DNA of 64,000 bases, taken from Falsiroseomonas selenitidurans. Its GTDB lineage: Bacteria; Pseudomonadota; Alphaproteobacteria; Acetobacterales; Acetobacteraceae. This document shows, in pieces, positions 8,112 through 16,352 of the stretch (its first letter is position 1; each line of letters begins with the position of its first letter). Where the stretch lies: the NCBI RefSeq assembly GCF_012103215.1, contig NZ_JAAVNE010000017.1:41244-105243 (forward strand), written 5' to 3'. The notes beneath the pieces are model-generated. The model made no database searches. It saw only the letters and a program-made list of their open reading frames with translations, and was not told the DNA's origin. The position numbers and the translations under genes are program-made.

Positions 8112-8348
8112 ATGGATCCGACCGTCCTCGCCTGGGCGCTGGCACAGCCCGCTGGCACCCGCGCCGCCGTGCTGGCCGCCGCCTTCACCGGCGGCACCAC
8201 ACGCGTGACTTTCGACGGCCGCACGGTGGAGTACCGCTCACTGGATGAGCTCGGCCAGGCGCTGTCGGTGCTGCACGCCGCGGAGAACAGCGCCGCCCGC
8301 CGGCCCAACGTGACCTTCGCCAGCTTCTCGCGCGAGGGCAGCAGGTGA
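8112..8348 (+). CDS. head-tail joining protein, gpW-like
   Basis: A 78-residue protein beginning MDPTVLAWALAQP. The C-terminal half carries the gpW pattern TRVTFDGRTVEYRSLDEL, a beta-hairpin followed by a helix. AGGAGGACG precedes the ATG at 8112. It ends with a TGATG overlap onto the portal gene. In lambda, gpW joins the packaged head to the tail. Its place between large terminase and portal is canonical. Confidence 0.85.
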   Translation: MDPTVLAWALAQPAGTRAAVLAAAFTGGTTRVTFDGRTVEYRSLDELGQALSVLHAAENSAARRPNVTFASFSREGSR

Positions 8349-9841
8349 TGGGGCGCCTTCGTGACGCCTGGCACGCGCTGCGCGGCTATGCCGCGGCGCA
8401 GGACAGCCGCGCCTTGAGCTGGGCGGCATCGGGCGGCAGCGCCACGGCCGAGGTCCGCGCCGCCGCGCCCACCGTCGCACGCCGCGCCCGCGATGCCGTC
8501 CGCAACGACCCGTATGCCGCCCGCATCGTCGATCTCTGGACCGGCAACGCGGTGGGTGCCGGCATCACCACCCGCTGGCCCGACAAACCGCACGCCGAGG
8601 CCTGGCGCCGCTGGTCCGACAGCACTGCCTGCGATGCCGAGGGGCGGCTCGACCTCTATGGCCTCCAGGCTCTGGTCATGCGTGCGGTGGTGGAGAGCGG
8701 GGAATGCTTCGTCCGCCTGCTGCCGGCGGACGTCACGCCGGCCAACCCGATCGGCCTGCGCCTGCAGGTGCTGGAAAGCGACCACCTCGACACGGCGCGG
8801 CAGGGCGTCATTGAGGGTGTCCCCACGCTGCAGGGCATCGGCCTCGGCGAGGCCGGGGAGCCGGTGGGCTACTGGCTGTACCGCGTGCATCCCGGCGCGT
8901 CCTGGGTTCTGCCGGGTGGTGCGACCTGGTTGAGCAGCCAGCGTGTTCCAGCCCGCGACGTTCTGCACGTCTACCGCAAGCGTCGGCCCGGCCAGCTGCG
9001 CGATGTCTCCTGGCTCGCCCCTGTCCTGACCCGCCTGCGCGACCTCGGCGATTACGAGGCCGCCCTGCTCATGAAGGCCAAGATCGAGGCCTGCCTGGCC
9101 GCAGTGGTGTCCGAGGATGGCGACGATGCCATAACCGGCCCGGCCTCGGGCCTGCTGCGCGATGCCCAGGGCCGCACGGTGGAGAGCTTCGAGCCGGGCA
9201 TGATCCTGTATCGCCGCGGCATGGGATCCGTGGAGGTGGTGAATCCCTCCGGCGGCGGGTCACACGCGGCTTTCGCACGCCGTGCGCTGGAGGCGTCCGC
9301 GGTCGGCACCGGCCTGACCTACGACCAGGTCGCCGGTGACCTCACGCAGGCCAACTACTCCAGCCTGCGCGCCGGCAAGATCGAGTTCCGCCGGCTCTGC
9401 GAGCAGGTGCAGTACGGCATGCTGATCCCCATGCTGGTGCGGCCGATCGCGGACCGCTTCCATGCGCAGGGCGCGCTGCTTGGCCTGTGGGGGGCGGAGG
9501 TGCCGGACGGCCTATCGCACGTCCCGCCGGCGCACGAGATGATCGACCCGCTGAAGGACACCACCGCGCTGATCGCGCAGGTGCGGGCTGGCTTTGTGCC
9601 GCAGCCCGAGGCGGTCGGCGCCTTCGGCTATGACTTCCGCCAGGTGGTGGAGATGATCCGCGAGGCCAATGCCCTGCTCGATGAGGCTGGCCTCTCACTC
9701 GACAGCGATCCGCGCCGCGTCGCGAAGTCCGGCGCCGCGCAGGACGCGGCCCAGCTCGCCGCCATCGAAATCGCCGCCACCGGCGCTGCTTCGCCGCGTG
9801 CGGATGCGGGCGCTGCCCCCAATCCAGGAGCATCCCAATGA
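8348..9841 (+). CDS. phage portal protein, lambda family
   Basis: A 497-residue protein of the Phage_portal_2 family, which forms the dodecameric ring for DNA entry and exit. Diagnostic stretches include NPYAARIVDLW-like RNDPYAARIVDLWTGNAVG near the N-terminus, then ESGECFVRLLPA, DVLHVYRKRRPGQLRDVSW and the conserved YSSLRAGKIEFRR near residue 340. The start at ATG 8348 overlaps the gpW stop; a GTG lies one codon earlier. The C-terminus is alanine/proline-rich. Confidence 0.95.
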   Translation: MGRLRDAWHALRGYAAAQDSRALSWAASGGSATAEVRAAAPTVARRARDAVRNDPYAARIVDLWTGNAVGAGITTRWPDKPHAEAWRRWSDSTACDAEGRLDLYGLQALVMRAVVESGECFVRLLPADVTPANPIGLRLQVLESDHLDTARQGVIEGVPTLQGIGLGEAGEPVGYWLYRVHPGASWVLPGGATWLSSQRVPARDVLHVYRKRRPGQLRDVSWLAPVLTRLRDLGDYEAALLMKAKIEACLAAVVSEDGDDAITGPASGLLRDAQGRTVESFEPGMILYRRGMGSVEVVNPSGGGSHAAFARRALEASAVGTGLTYDQVAGDLTQANYSSLRAGKIEFRRLCEQVQYGMLIPMLVRPIADRFHAQGALLGLWGAEVPDGLSHVPPAHEMIDPLKDTTALIAQVRAGFVPQPEAVGAFGYDFRQVVEMIREANALLDEAGLSLDSDPRRVAKSGAAQDAAQLAAIEIAATGAASPRADAGAAPNPGASQ

Positions 9842-11331
9842 TCGCAGGGGCCTACGACTGGACCGACGACATGCTCAAGATCAAGAGCATGCAGAAGAAG
9901 TTCCGTGACAGCTTCAACGGCACCGAGATCAATCCGGCCCGCTGGGAGATCGCGGCGACCGGCGGCGGCATCACGCACACCGTGGCGGATGGCGCGGTTT
10001 CCATCTCGACCGGCACGACGCTCGACGATGAGCTGACTCTCACCAGCCGCACCACCTTCACCATCCCGCTCCGGGTCATGGTGGCGGTGAATATGAGCCA
10101 GCGCATCGTCGGCCAATCCGTCTGGCTCGAGCTGGTAAGCATCGATCCCACCACGGCGCAGCCAGACGGGCGCAGCGCCGCGGCCTGGCGGCTCGACGGC
10201 GCCAGCGCCACGCTCGCGAACTACGAAGTCCAGAGCGAGGGTGCGCCGCGCCTCGGCAGCACGTCCGGCAGCACCATTCCCACCACTGCGCCCGCGGGCT
10301 GGTCGGTGTTGGAGCTCGAGCCGACCAACGACGAATGCTACTTCCACGGGCGGCTGCTCGACACCACCGCGGCGCGGTCGAACTCCTATGTCCGCCACCA
10401 GCAGATCCCGGAGCCGAATGCGCTGTATCGCTTTCGGATCCGCGTGCGGAACCGGCAGTTCATCAGTGGTGTGTCGGCGGTGGCGAACAATGGCTCGGGC
10501 GCGGTGCGCATCACGCGCGCGGCGCATGGCTTTGCCACGAATGACACGGTGACGGTGGCGGACGTGTCGGGCGTGCCCGGGGCGAATGGGACCTTCACCA
10601 TCACGGTGATCGACGCGAACAGCTTTGACTTGGTCGGTTCGACCTTCACCGGCGCCTATCTCAACACCGGCTGGGCGTCGGTCAGTCGCAACCTGGCGCC
10701 AGTCTCGAACACGGACATCAAGGTCCAGTTTGTCACCATCGCTGACTATGCCGAGCTGACGACGGAGATCACCGCCGGCCGCGGCCAGTCCGTCGCGGGC
10801 CAGGGGCTGGGTGTGAACGTGCTCAGCACCATCCCGCCGAGCGTCACGCCGGTGGGCGGCCAGGCGCGCAACACGAGCGGTGCGCTGCCGGTGCTGGCGG
10901 CCACCGGCTACTCGGCCAACCCGGTCGCGGTGACCACGGCGCGCGGTGTCGATCTGCTGGCGACGCTGATCGGCGCGCTGGTGACCAAGCCCTACGCGAT
11001 CCCGGAGGCGGACTGGCAGTATGCCGCCGCCGCGGGCGGGATCATCAACACCACCGACGTGGTGCTTCGGGCGGCCGCGGCGGCCGGCATCCGGAACTAC
11101 GTCACCTCGATCGATATCCGCAATGCCCACGCGACGGTCGCCACGGAGGTGGTCATCAAGGATGGCGCCACCGTGATCTGGCGGCAGCTGCTGCCAGCCG
11201 CGATGGCCTCTCCGGTGGAGATCACCTTTCCCACGCCCCTGCGCGGCACCGCGGCCACGGCGGTGAATGTCGCCTGCATCACCACCGGCGCGCAGGTCTA
11301 CGTCAACGCGCAGGGCTTCGCCGCGCCGTAG
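9838..11331 (+). CDS. phage structural protein with FCCH-like domain
   Basis: A 497-residue protein overlapping the portal stop by 4 bp (ATGA). The N-terminus (MIAGAYDWTDDMLKIKS, then RDSFNGTEINPARWEI) leads into a lectin-like beta-rich region. The middle holds VSAVANNGSGAVRITRAAHG with FATNDTVTVADVSGV, a repeat type annotated in phages as a ubiquitin-activating E1 FCCH-like domain. The C-terminal about 130 residues look like another beta sandwich. No transmembrane segment is seen. It replaces the separate protease gene usually found here. A head fibre or decoration role is inferred from its placement. Confidence 0.6.
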   Translation: MIAGAYDWTDDMLKIKSMQKKFRDSFNGTEINPARWEIAATGGGITHTVADGAVSISTGTTLDDELTLTSRTTFTIPLRVMVAVNMSQRIVGQSVWLELVSIDPTTAQPDGRSAAAWRLDGASATLANYEVQSEGAPRLGSTSGSTIPTTAPAGWSVLELEPTNDECYFHGRLLDTTAARSNSYVRHQQIPEPNALYRFRIRVRNRQFISGVSAVANNGSGAVRITRAAHGFATNDTVTVADVSGVPGANGTFTITVIDANSFDLVGSTFTGAYLNTGWASVSRNLAPVSNTDIKVQFVTIADYAELTTEITAGRGQSVAGQGLGVNVLSTIPPSVTPVGGQARNTSGALPVLAATGYSANPVAVTTARGVDLLATLIGALVTKPYAIPEADWQYAAAAGGIINTTDVVLRAAAAAGIRNYVTSIDIRNAHATVATEVVIKDGATVIWRQLLPAAMASPVEITFPTPLRGTAATAVNVACITTGAQVYVNAQGFAAP

Positions 11332-11355
11332 CGACGCTGCCCAGGAGAACGCCTC

Positions 11356-13470
11356 ATGACCGAGCCGATCGAACTGGGCGGGGACCTCCCCGCGCCGGAG
11401 CAGGAACCTGCGCCCGATCGACTGCCCACCGATGGGCAGTCGATCACCGCCTGTCGGGCGCTGGCTGCGCCCGTCACCGTCAATCGCGCGGCGCGCACCG
11501 TCGAGGTGGTGTGGTCCACCGGCGCACGGGCCCGCAACTTCGTGCCGCCCTATGGGCCGATCCTCGAAGAGCTCGACATGGCGCCCTCAGCGGTGCGCAT
11601 GGATGCGCTCCGGTCTGGCCGCGCCCCGGTTCTCGACACCCATCGCCGCGCCGGCACGCGCGATGTTCTGGGTCGCGTCACCGCCGCTCGCCTCGAGGCC
11701 GGCCGCGGCTACGCCACGCTGCAATTCAGCGGCGCCGACGACGTGGAGCCGGTCTGGCAGCGCGTCGCTGACGGCACGCTGCAGTCTGTCAGCGTCGGCT
11801 ACCGCGTGCACCGCTACGAGCCCCGGCCCGACGCCGCCACCGGCCAGACCATCCACCGCGCCGTGGATTGGGAGCCCTATGAAATCTCGATCGTGCCCGT
11901 CCCGGTGGATGGCCTGGCCGTGATCCGTGGCGAGGGGGACCAGGGCACCCCCGCCACCGCCATCGAACCCGCCCTGACCATCCCCGAGGACACACCCATG
12001 CCCGAGACGACGCCGGCTTCGCCGGATCCCGCGCCGGCGCCGCCCGCGCCGCCCACCATCCCGCACCAGGAGGTCCCCGTGACCACGACGCCCGCCAGCA
12101 CCCCGCCCACCGTGCCGCCCGAGCCGACCCGCGCCATGCCGCCGGCCCCCGACATCGAGGTTATCCGCGCCGAGGCCGAGCGCGCCGCGGTCGAGCGCAT
12201 CGCCGGCTATGAGCCGGTCCTCGCCGCCGCCCGTGGCCTGGTGACCGCCGACATGCTCGACACCATGCGCGAGGCCGCCATCCGCGACCGCGTCTCGCCC
12301 GAGGTGCTGCGCGGCCGGCTGTGGGAGGCCTTCACCAGCGGCGCCGCGCGCCCCTCCCTGCCGGCGCGACCGGACACCGGGCCCTCCAACGAGGATCCGT
12401 CGCAGCTCCTCGATGCCATGGCCGAGGCGCTCGCTGCCCGCACCATGCCCGGTTACCAGGCGACGGCCACAGGTCGGCACACTGAGTTTCTGGGCTGGCG
12501 GCCCTCCGACATGATCGGTGAACTGCTCCGCATCCGCGGGGAGCGCAACGTTCCGCGCAACCCGACCATCCTCGCCGAGCGCGCCTTCCACACCACCAGC
12601 GACTTCCCCGCGCTGCTCTCGGCCGCGGCCAACAAGATGCTGCTGGCGGCCTACGCGCCGGCGGCACCCACCTACCGGACCCTGTTCCTGCGGCGCGATT
12701 TCCGGGACTTCAAGCCGCATCGCCACCTGCGGGTCGGTGACTTCCCGACGCTGCTGCCACTGTCGGAGAACGGCGAGGTGCAGGCTGGCACCATGTCCGA
12801 GAGCCAGGAGCTCGTGTTCCTGCAGACCTTCGCGCGGCGCATCCGCGTGACGCGGCAGATGCTGGTCAACGACGATCTCGGCGCCTTCACCGACTTCGCC
12901 AGCATGATCGGCCGGCGCGTCGCGGACTTCGAGAACGCCACGGCCTATGCGCTCGTGAACAGCGCCGGCGGCGACGGTCCCACGCTCATCACCGGCGCGG
13001 CCGCGGTGTTCGGCACGGCGGCCGCGCGGGCCAACAAGGCGGGGGCCGGCACCGCGCTGGATCTTCCGAACCTGGCGCTGGGCCGTGCCGCGGTGATGCG
13101 CCAGAAGACCCTCGACGGCCTGCCCATCGCGGTCGGCGCGCAGATGCGGCTGCTGGTCGGGCCGAACCAGGAGCTTGCCGCGCGGCAGCTCACTGTCTCG
13201 GTGCAGGCGACGCAGACCAGCAACGCCAACGTCTATGCCGGCTTCGTGCAGCCGCTGGTCGAGCCGCTCATCCCGGCAAACCGCTGGTACCTGTTCTCCG
13301 ACCCGATGGCGGCACCCGTCTACGTCTACGGCTACCTCAACGGCGCCGAGGGCCCGCAGGTCACCACCGGCAATGTCCAGGGCGTCGACGGTGTGGAGGT
13401 CAGCGTGATCTTCGACTTCGGTGTCGGCGCCATCGACTGGCGCGGCGCCTGGTTCAATCCGGGCACCTGA
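11356..13470 (+). CDS. prohead protease / major capsid protein fusion
   Basis: A 704-residue fusion. Residues about 30-195 are an HK97-type (U35) prohead serine protease, with the likely catalytic His in VLDTHRRAG (His96) and Ser in LQSVSVGY (Ser144 or 146). Residues about 200-270 are a proline-rich linker, followed by a helical scaffold-like stretch. From about 360 a major capsid domain runs to the end. A GAGG-preceded in-frame ATG at 11998 could give a scaffold-capsid product without the protease, like lambda C/Nu3; this is inferred. Self-cleavage would release the shell protein. Confidence 0.88.
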   Translation: MTEPIELGGDLPAPEQEPAPDRLPTDGQSITACRALAAPVTVNRAARTVEVVWSTGARARNFVPPYGPILEELDMAPSAVRMDALRSGRAPVLDTHRRAGTRDVLGRVTAARLEAGRGYATLQFSGADDVEPVWQRVADGTLQSVSVGYRVHRYEPRPDAATGQTIHRAVDWEPYEISIVPVPVDGLAVIRGEGDQGTPATAIEPALTIPEDTPMPETTPASPDPAPAPPAPPTIPHQEVPVTTTPASTPPTVPPEPTRAMPPAPDIEVIRAEAERAAVERIAGYEPVLAAARGLVTADMLDTMREAAIRDRVSPEVLRGRLWEAFTSGAARPSLPARPDTGPSNEDPSQLLDAMAEALAARTMPGYQATATGRHTEFLGWRPSDMIGELLRIRGERNVPRNPTILAERAFHTTSDFPALLSAAANKMLLAAYAPAAPTYRTLFLRRDFRDFKPHRHLRVGDFPTLLPLSENGEVQAGTMSESQELVFLQTFARRIRVTRQMLVNDDLGAFTDFASMIGRRVADFENATAYALVNSAGGDGPTLITGAAAVFGTAAARANKAGAGTALDLPNLALGRAAVMRQKTLDGLPIAVGAQMRLLVGPNQELAARQLTVSVQATQTSNANVYAGFVQPLVEPLIPANRWYLFSDPMAAPVYVYGYLNGAEGPQVTTGNVQGVDGVEVSVIFDFGVGAIDWRGAWFNPGT

Positions 13471-13509
13471 TCACCTCCGCCACCCAACAGTCCATCCATC
13501 GTCAATCCA

Positions 13510-13541
13510 CGCAGAGGGCGCCCCACCGGGCGCCTTCTGCG
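13510..13541 (+). terminator. strong hairpin after the capsid gene
   Basis: A 14-bp stem: CGCAGAGGGCGCCC at 13510-13523 pairs with 13528-13541, with one G/T wobble. The loop is CACC and TTTC follows. It lies 40 bp after the capsid stop and 20 bp before the next start. It may attenuate transcription so that capsid mRNA exceeds distal tail mRNA. Confidence 0.6.
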
Positions 13542-13561
13542 TTTCTGGAGACCTCATCCCC

Positions 13562-13909
13562 ATGCGCAACTATGTGCAGCCGGGCGACAGCCTGGCGCTC
13601 GCCGTCCCCTATGCGGGCGGCGTCACCTCCGGCCAGGGCGTGCTGGTCGGCGCGCTCTTCGGCGTGGCCGCCGTCGATGGCGTGCAGAACGCCGTCATCG
13701 AATGCCAGACCAAGGGTGTGTTCGACATCACCAAGGAGCCGGCGCTGGCAATCACCGCCGGCGCTCGGCTTTTCTGGGACAACACCAACCGGCGCCTCAC
13801 CACCACGGCCACCGGCAACTTCCAGGTGGGTCTCGCCACGGTGGCGGCGCTCGCCGCGGACACCACCGTCCGCGCCGTGCTGCTGCGTGTTCCGGCGGCC
13901 GGCGCATGA
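13562..13909 (+). CDS. DUF2190 family protein, probable capsid decoration
   Basis: A 115-residue protein beginning MRNYVQPGDSLALAVPYAGG. It has the family pattern SGQGVLVGALFGVAA, then a polar middle, and FDITKEPALAITAGARLFW with a C-terminal VGLATVAALAADTTVRAVL. In this family it occupies the slot of lambda gpD-like head-stabilising proteins. The ATG at 13562 is preceded by TGGAGACC. The TGA overlaps the next ATG. The start avoids the upstream hairpin that a longer reading would translate. Confidence 0.82.
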   Translation: MRNYVQPGDSLALAVPYAGGVTSGQGVLVGALFGVAAVDGVQNAVIECQTKGVFDITKEPALAITAGARLFWDNTNRRLTTTATGNFQVGLATVAALAADTTVRAVLLRVPAAGA

Positions 13910-14544
13910 GCATCGATCCGAAGGCCACGCGGGGCTATCGCAACCGCAACCCGGGGAACATCGAGCACGTCCCGGCCAACAAGTGGCAGGGGCTGGCCGA
14001 GCCACCCTCGGATGGGCGCTTCTGCCGCTTCACCAGCCATGAATTCGGCATCCGCGCGCTGGCGGCCCTGCTGGTCACCTACCAGGACCGGCACAAGCTG
14101 CGCACGCCGCGGGCGATCATCGAGCGCTGGGCGCCGAAGGTGGAGAACGACACCGCCGCGTACATCGCGGTGGTGGCGCGGCGCATCGGCGTTGGGCCGG
14201 ATGAGGCGATCGACCTGCATCGGCACGATCACCTGCGCCCCCTGGTTGAGGCGATCATCCACCACGAGTGCGCCGGGCTGACCTATCCGGCTGGCGTCAT
14301 CAATCGCGCGCTGACCCTCGCGGGCGTTCCTCCGGCCGCGCCCGTGACGCTGCGGGAGGTAGCCGCCGTCACCGGCACCGGCCGCGGCGCCGTGCTGGTC
14401 GGCGCGGCGGGCATCGCCACCGCCGTGGCACAGGCCGCACCAGCGATCCAGGCGCTAGGCACGCTGGCGCCGGCCGTCGCCATCGCGGTCATCGCCGCCG
14501 CGGTGGTCGGCGTGCTCACCTGGCGGCTGCGGCGGCCAGCGTGA
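13906..14544 (+). CDS. structural protein P5-like / lysozyme-like with C-terminal membrane segment
   Basis: A 212-residue protein. The N-terminal domain has the P5/transglycosylase-like signature GYRNRNPGNIEHV, FTSHEFGIRALAALLVTYQ and IIERWAPKVENDTAAYI, known from phage virion and cell-wall-active proteins. The C-terminal about 60 residues are alanine-rich with a predicted membrane helix, APAVAIAVIAAAVVGVLTW. ATGA overlap with the gene upstream and GTGA overlap downstream show tight coupling. A virion-associated muralytic or membrane-anchored endolysin role is plausible but unproven. Confidence 0.7.
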   Translation: MSIDPKATRGYRNRNPGNIEHVPANKWQGLAEPPSDGRFCRFTSHEFGIRALAALLVTYQDRHKLRTPRAIIERWAPKVENDTAAYIAVVARRIGVGPDEAIDLHRHDHLRPLVEAIIHHECAGLTYPAGVINRALTLAGVPPAAPVTLREVAAVTGTGRGAVLVGAAGIATAVAQAAPAIQALGTLAPAVAIAVIAAAVVGVLTWRLRRPA

Positions 14545-14849
14545 GCGCCTTCGCCGCGGCCATGGACGCGCTGGTCGCGGATCCGAACATCGGTGTGGAT
14601 GCGATCTATCGCGCGGGAGGGACCGGTGCGCCGGTCCTGCTCCGCGTAGTCCGCTCGGCGCCGGACCGGTTGGGCGATGCCTTCGGCACGAGCGTGATCC
14701 AGGCCAGCGACGTGCTGACCGTGGTCATCGCCGTGCTGCCCGCCGTCGGCGCGGACGACACCTTCACGCTCGGCGCCGACACCCTGACCGTCCAGCACGC
14801 CGAGCGCGACGCCGCAGGCATCGCCTGGCGCGTCTTCTGCCGCCGATAG
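14541..14849 (+). CDS. probable head-tail joining protein (lambda FII-like)
   Basis: A 102-residue protein starting at a GTG that overlaps the upstream stop. The sequence MSAFAAAMDALVADPNIG and DAIYRAGGTGAPVLLRVVR, ending LTVQHAERDAAGIAWRVF, is beta-rich. It resembles phage attachment (FII-type) proteins, which cap the portal-connector before tail docking. The assignment depends on size, fold pattern and place among head-completion genes. Confidence 0.6.
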   Translation: MSAFAAAMDALVADPNIGVDAIYRAGGTGAPVLLRVVRSAPDRLGDAFGTSVIQASDVLTVVIAVLPAVGADDTFTLGADTLTVQHAERDAAGIAWRVFCRR

Positions 14850-14859
14850 GAGCACCGCC

Positions 14860-15159
14860 ATGATCGACCCCGAGCGCATCGGCGGCATTGTCGGCGAGGC
14901 GCTGCTTGCCGGCGCCCTAGGTGCGCTCGGGGCGATGGCCCGCTTCTCCTCCACCGACCGGCCGCTGCTGACCCGCGCCTATCTGCTGCACGCGCTGGCT
15001 GGCGGCAGCCTCGGCACCGGCGCCTGGCTGATTGCCCATGCCTTCGAGCTCGACGGCTGGTGGCTGTTCGCGGTGGCGTGGCTGGCGGGGACGCTGGGCT
15101 ACGCCGCGCTGCACGACCTGCTGCTGCGTATCCTCAGCCGCAAATTCGGTGGGCGCTGA
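14860..15159 (+). CDS. small membrane protein, holin-like
   Basis: A 99-residue protein with about three hydrophobic segments: IVGEALLAGALGALGAMA, YLLHALAGGSLGTGAWLIA and WWLFAVAWLAGTLGYAAL. The tail is basic (RILSRKFGGR). Size, topology and nearness to a muralytic-like gene (13906) fit a phage holin, but no family signature is decisive. AGGAGCACCGCC precedes the ATG. Confidence 0.55.
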   Translation: MIDPERIGGIVGEALLAGALGALGAMARFSSTDRPLLTRAYLLHALAGGSLGTGAWLIAHAFELDGWWLFAVAWLAGTLGYAALHDLLLRILSRKFGGR

Positions 15160-15162
15160 TCC

Positions 15163-15888
15163 ATGCGGCTCGGCGTCGCCATCGTCGGCGACCTCCGCAA
15201 GGTGCTGGCCGATGAGGTGAAGGCGGGCGAGCGCGCCGCCATGACCGCCATCCGTGCCGAGACCGACCAGGTGAAGGCCGAGCTGCGGCGGCAGGTCACC
15301 ACGGCCTTCTCGGGGAACGCGCGCGGCATCGCCAATGCCTGGCGGTCGATCATCTTCCCACGGTCCGGGCAGTCGCTGCGGCCGGCCGGGCTGGTCTTCA
15401 CCAAGGTCCCGAATGTGATCGACGCCTTCGAGCGCGGCGCGCTGATCCGGGCGAAGGGCGGCGGGAAGTTTCTGGCCATCCCGACCGGCTTCAATGCGGC
15501 GCGCGGACGCCGCGGGCGCGGTGAGAAGGGCATGCGCGTCACGCCGGCGCAGATGGTGGCGTCCGGCCAGGCCTTCCTGCGGCCCTTCAAGTCGGGACGG
15601 GGCTTCGTGTGGTGCCTGCCGCTGCGCCAGGGCGAGCAGACCGGGCGGCGGCGCAGGACGCGATTGGTGGCGGGCGGCGTGACAGAAGTCGGCACCGCCA
15701 ATCGCAAGGGCCGCGAGGCCTGGGCGCGCGGCCTCCTGGAACAGGGGATGGTGCCGATGTTCCTGCTGCTGCCTCAGGTGAAGCTGGCCAAGCGGCTGGA
15801 CGTGCGCGGCGCGGCTGAGCGTGGGCTGCGCCGCCTGCCGGGCCGTTTCGTCGCGACTTGGGCGCGTGAGAGCGGACGGGCAGCATGA
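15163..15888 (+). CDS. DUF6441 family protein, minor tail component
   Basis: A 241-residue basic protein. It begins MRLGVAIVGDLRKVL with a helical N-terminus rich in Glu/Lys. A central segment, VFTKVPNVIDAFERGALIRAK, precedes an Arg-rich stretch (GRRGRGEKGMRVTPAQM). The family is found between head completion and tail terminator genes in siphoviruses, a position like lambda gpZ, which positions DNA in the connector. The stop overlaps the next start (ATGA). Confidence 0.72.
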   Translation: MRLGVAIVGDLRKVLADEVKAGERAAMTAIRAETDQVKAELRRQVTTAFSGNARGIANAWRSIIFPRSGQSLRPAGLVFTKVPNVIDAFERGALIRAKGGGKFLAIPTGFNAARGRRGRGEKGMRVTPAQMVASGQAFLRPFKSGRGFVWCLPLRQGEQTGRRRRTRLVAGGVTEVGTANRKGREAWARGLLEQGMVPMFLLLPQVKLAKRLDVRGAAERGLRRLPGRFVATWARESGRAA

Positions 15889-16331
15889 GCGCGCGCGAGA
15901 CCGCCATCGCCGCGCTGCACAGCCGGCTGGTCGCGTCGCTCGCCGTCCGGAACCCTGTACCGCTGGTGCTCCGCGGCGAGACGGTCCCGCAGCGCATCCC
16001 CGCTGGCGGGCTCGTCGTCGTCCGCGACGGCGAGACGGTGGAGGAGACGCCCATCCTCTCACCACTCGCCTGGCAGATCGAGCATCGCGCCGAGGTCGAG
16101 ATCACGGTCGCGGGCGCAACGCCCGCCGTGCGCAACACCCTGCTCGATGCGATGCTCGTGGATATCGCTGCAGCAATCACCGCCAACCGCACCCTCGGCG
16201 GCGCCGTCGAATGGGCGCAGCCCGGCAGCGCGTCCTTCGAGGATGTCGAGTTCGAGGGCGCGGCCGCGGCCCGCGCCGCCGCCATCCCCGTCACCCTCTG
16301 GTTCACCGTCGCCGGCTCGCCGCTGGCCTGA
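15885..16331 (+). CDS. tail terminator-like protein
   Basis: A 148-residue protein beginning MSARETAIAALHSRLVASL. It has an N-terminal helix, then beta strands (VVVRDGETVEETPILSPL; HRAEVEITVAG), a helix (AVRNTLLDAMLVDIAAAI) and final strands (PVTLWFTVAGSPLA). This is the gpU-like tail-terminator topology. The place directly before the tail tube gene supports the call. No catalytic motif is seen. Confidence 0.68.
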   Translation: MSARETAIAALHSRLVASLAVRNPVPLVLRGETVPQRIPAGGLVVVRDGETVEETPILSPLAWQIEHRAEVEITVAGATPAVRNTLLDAMLVDIAAAITANRTLGGAVEWAQPGSASFEDVEFEGAAAARAAAIPVTLWFTVAGSPLA

Positions 16332-16352
16332 TCCCCCTCCAGGAGAAAGCCC

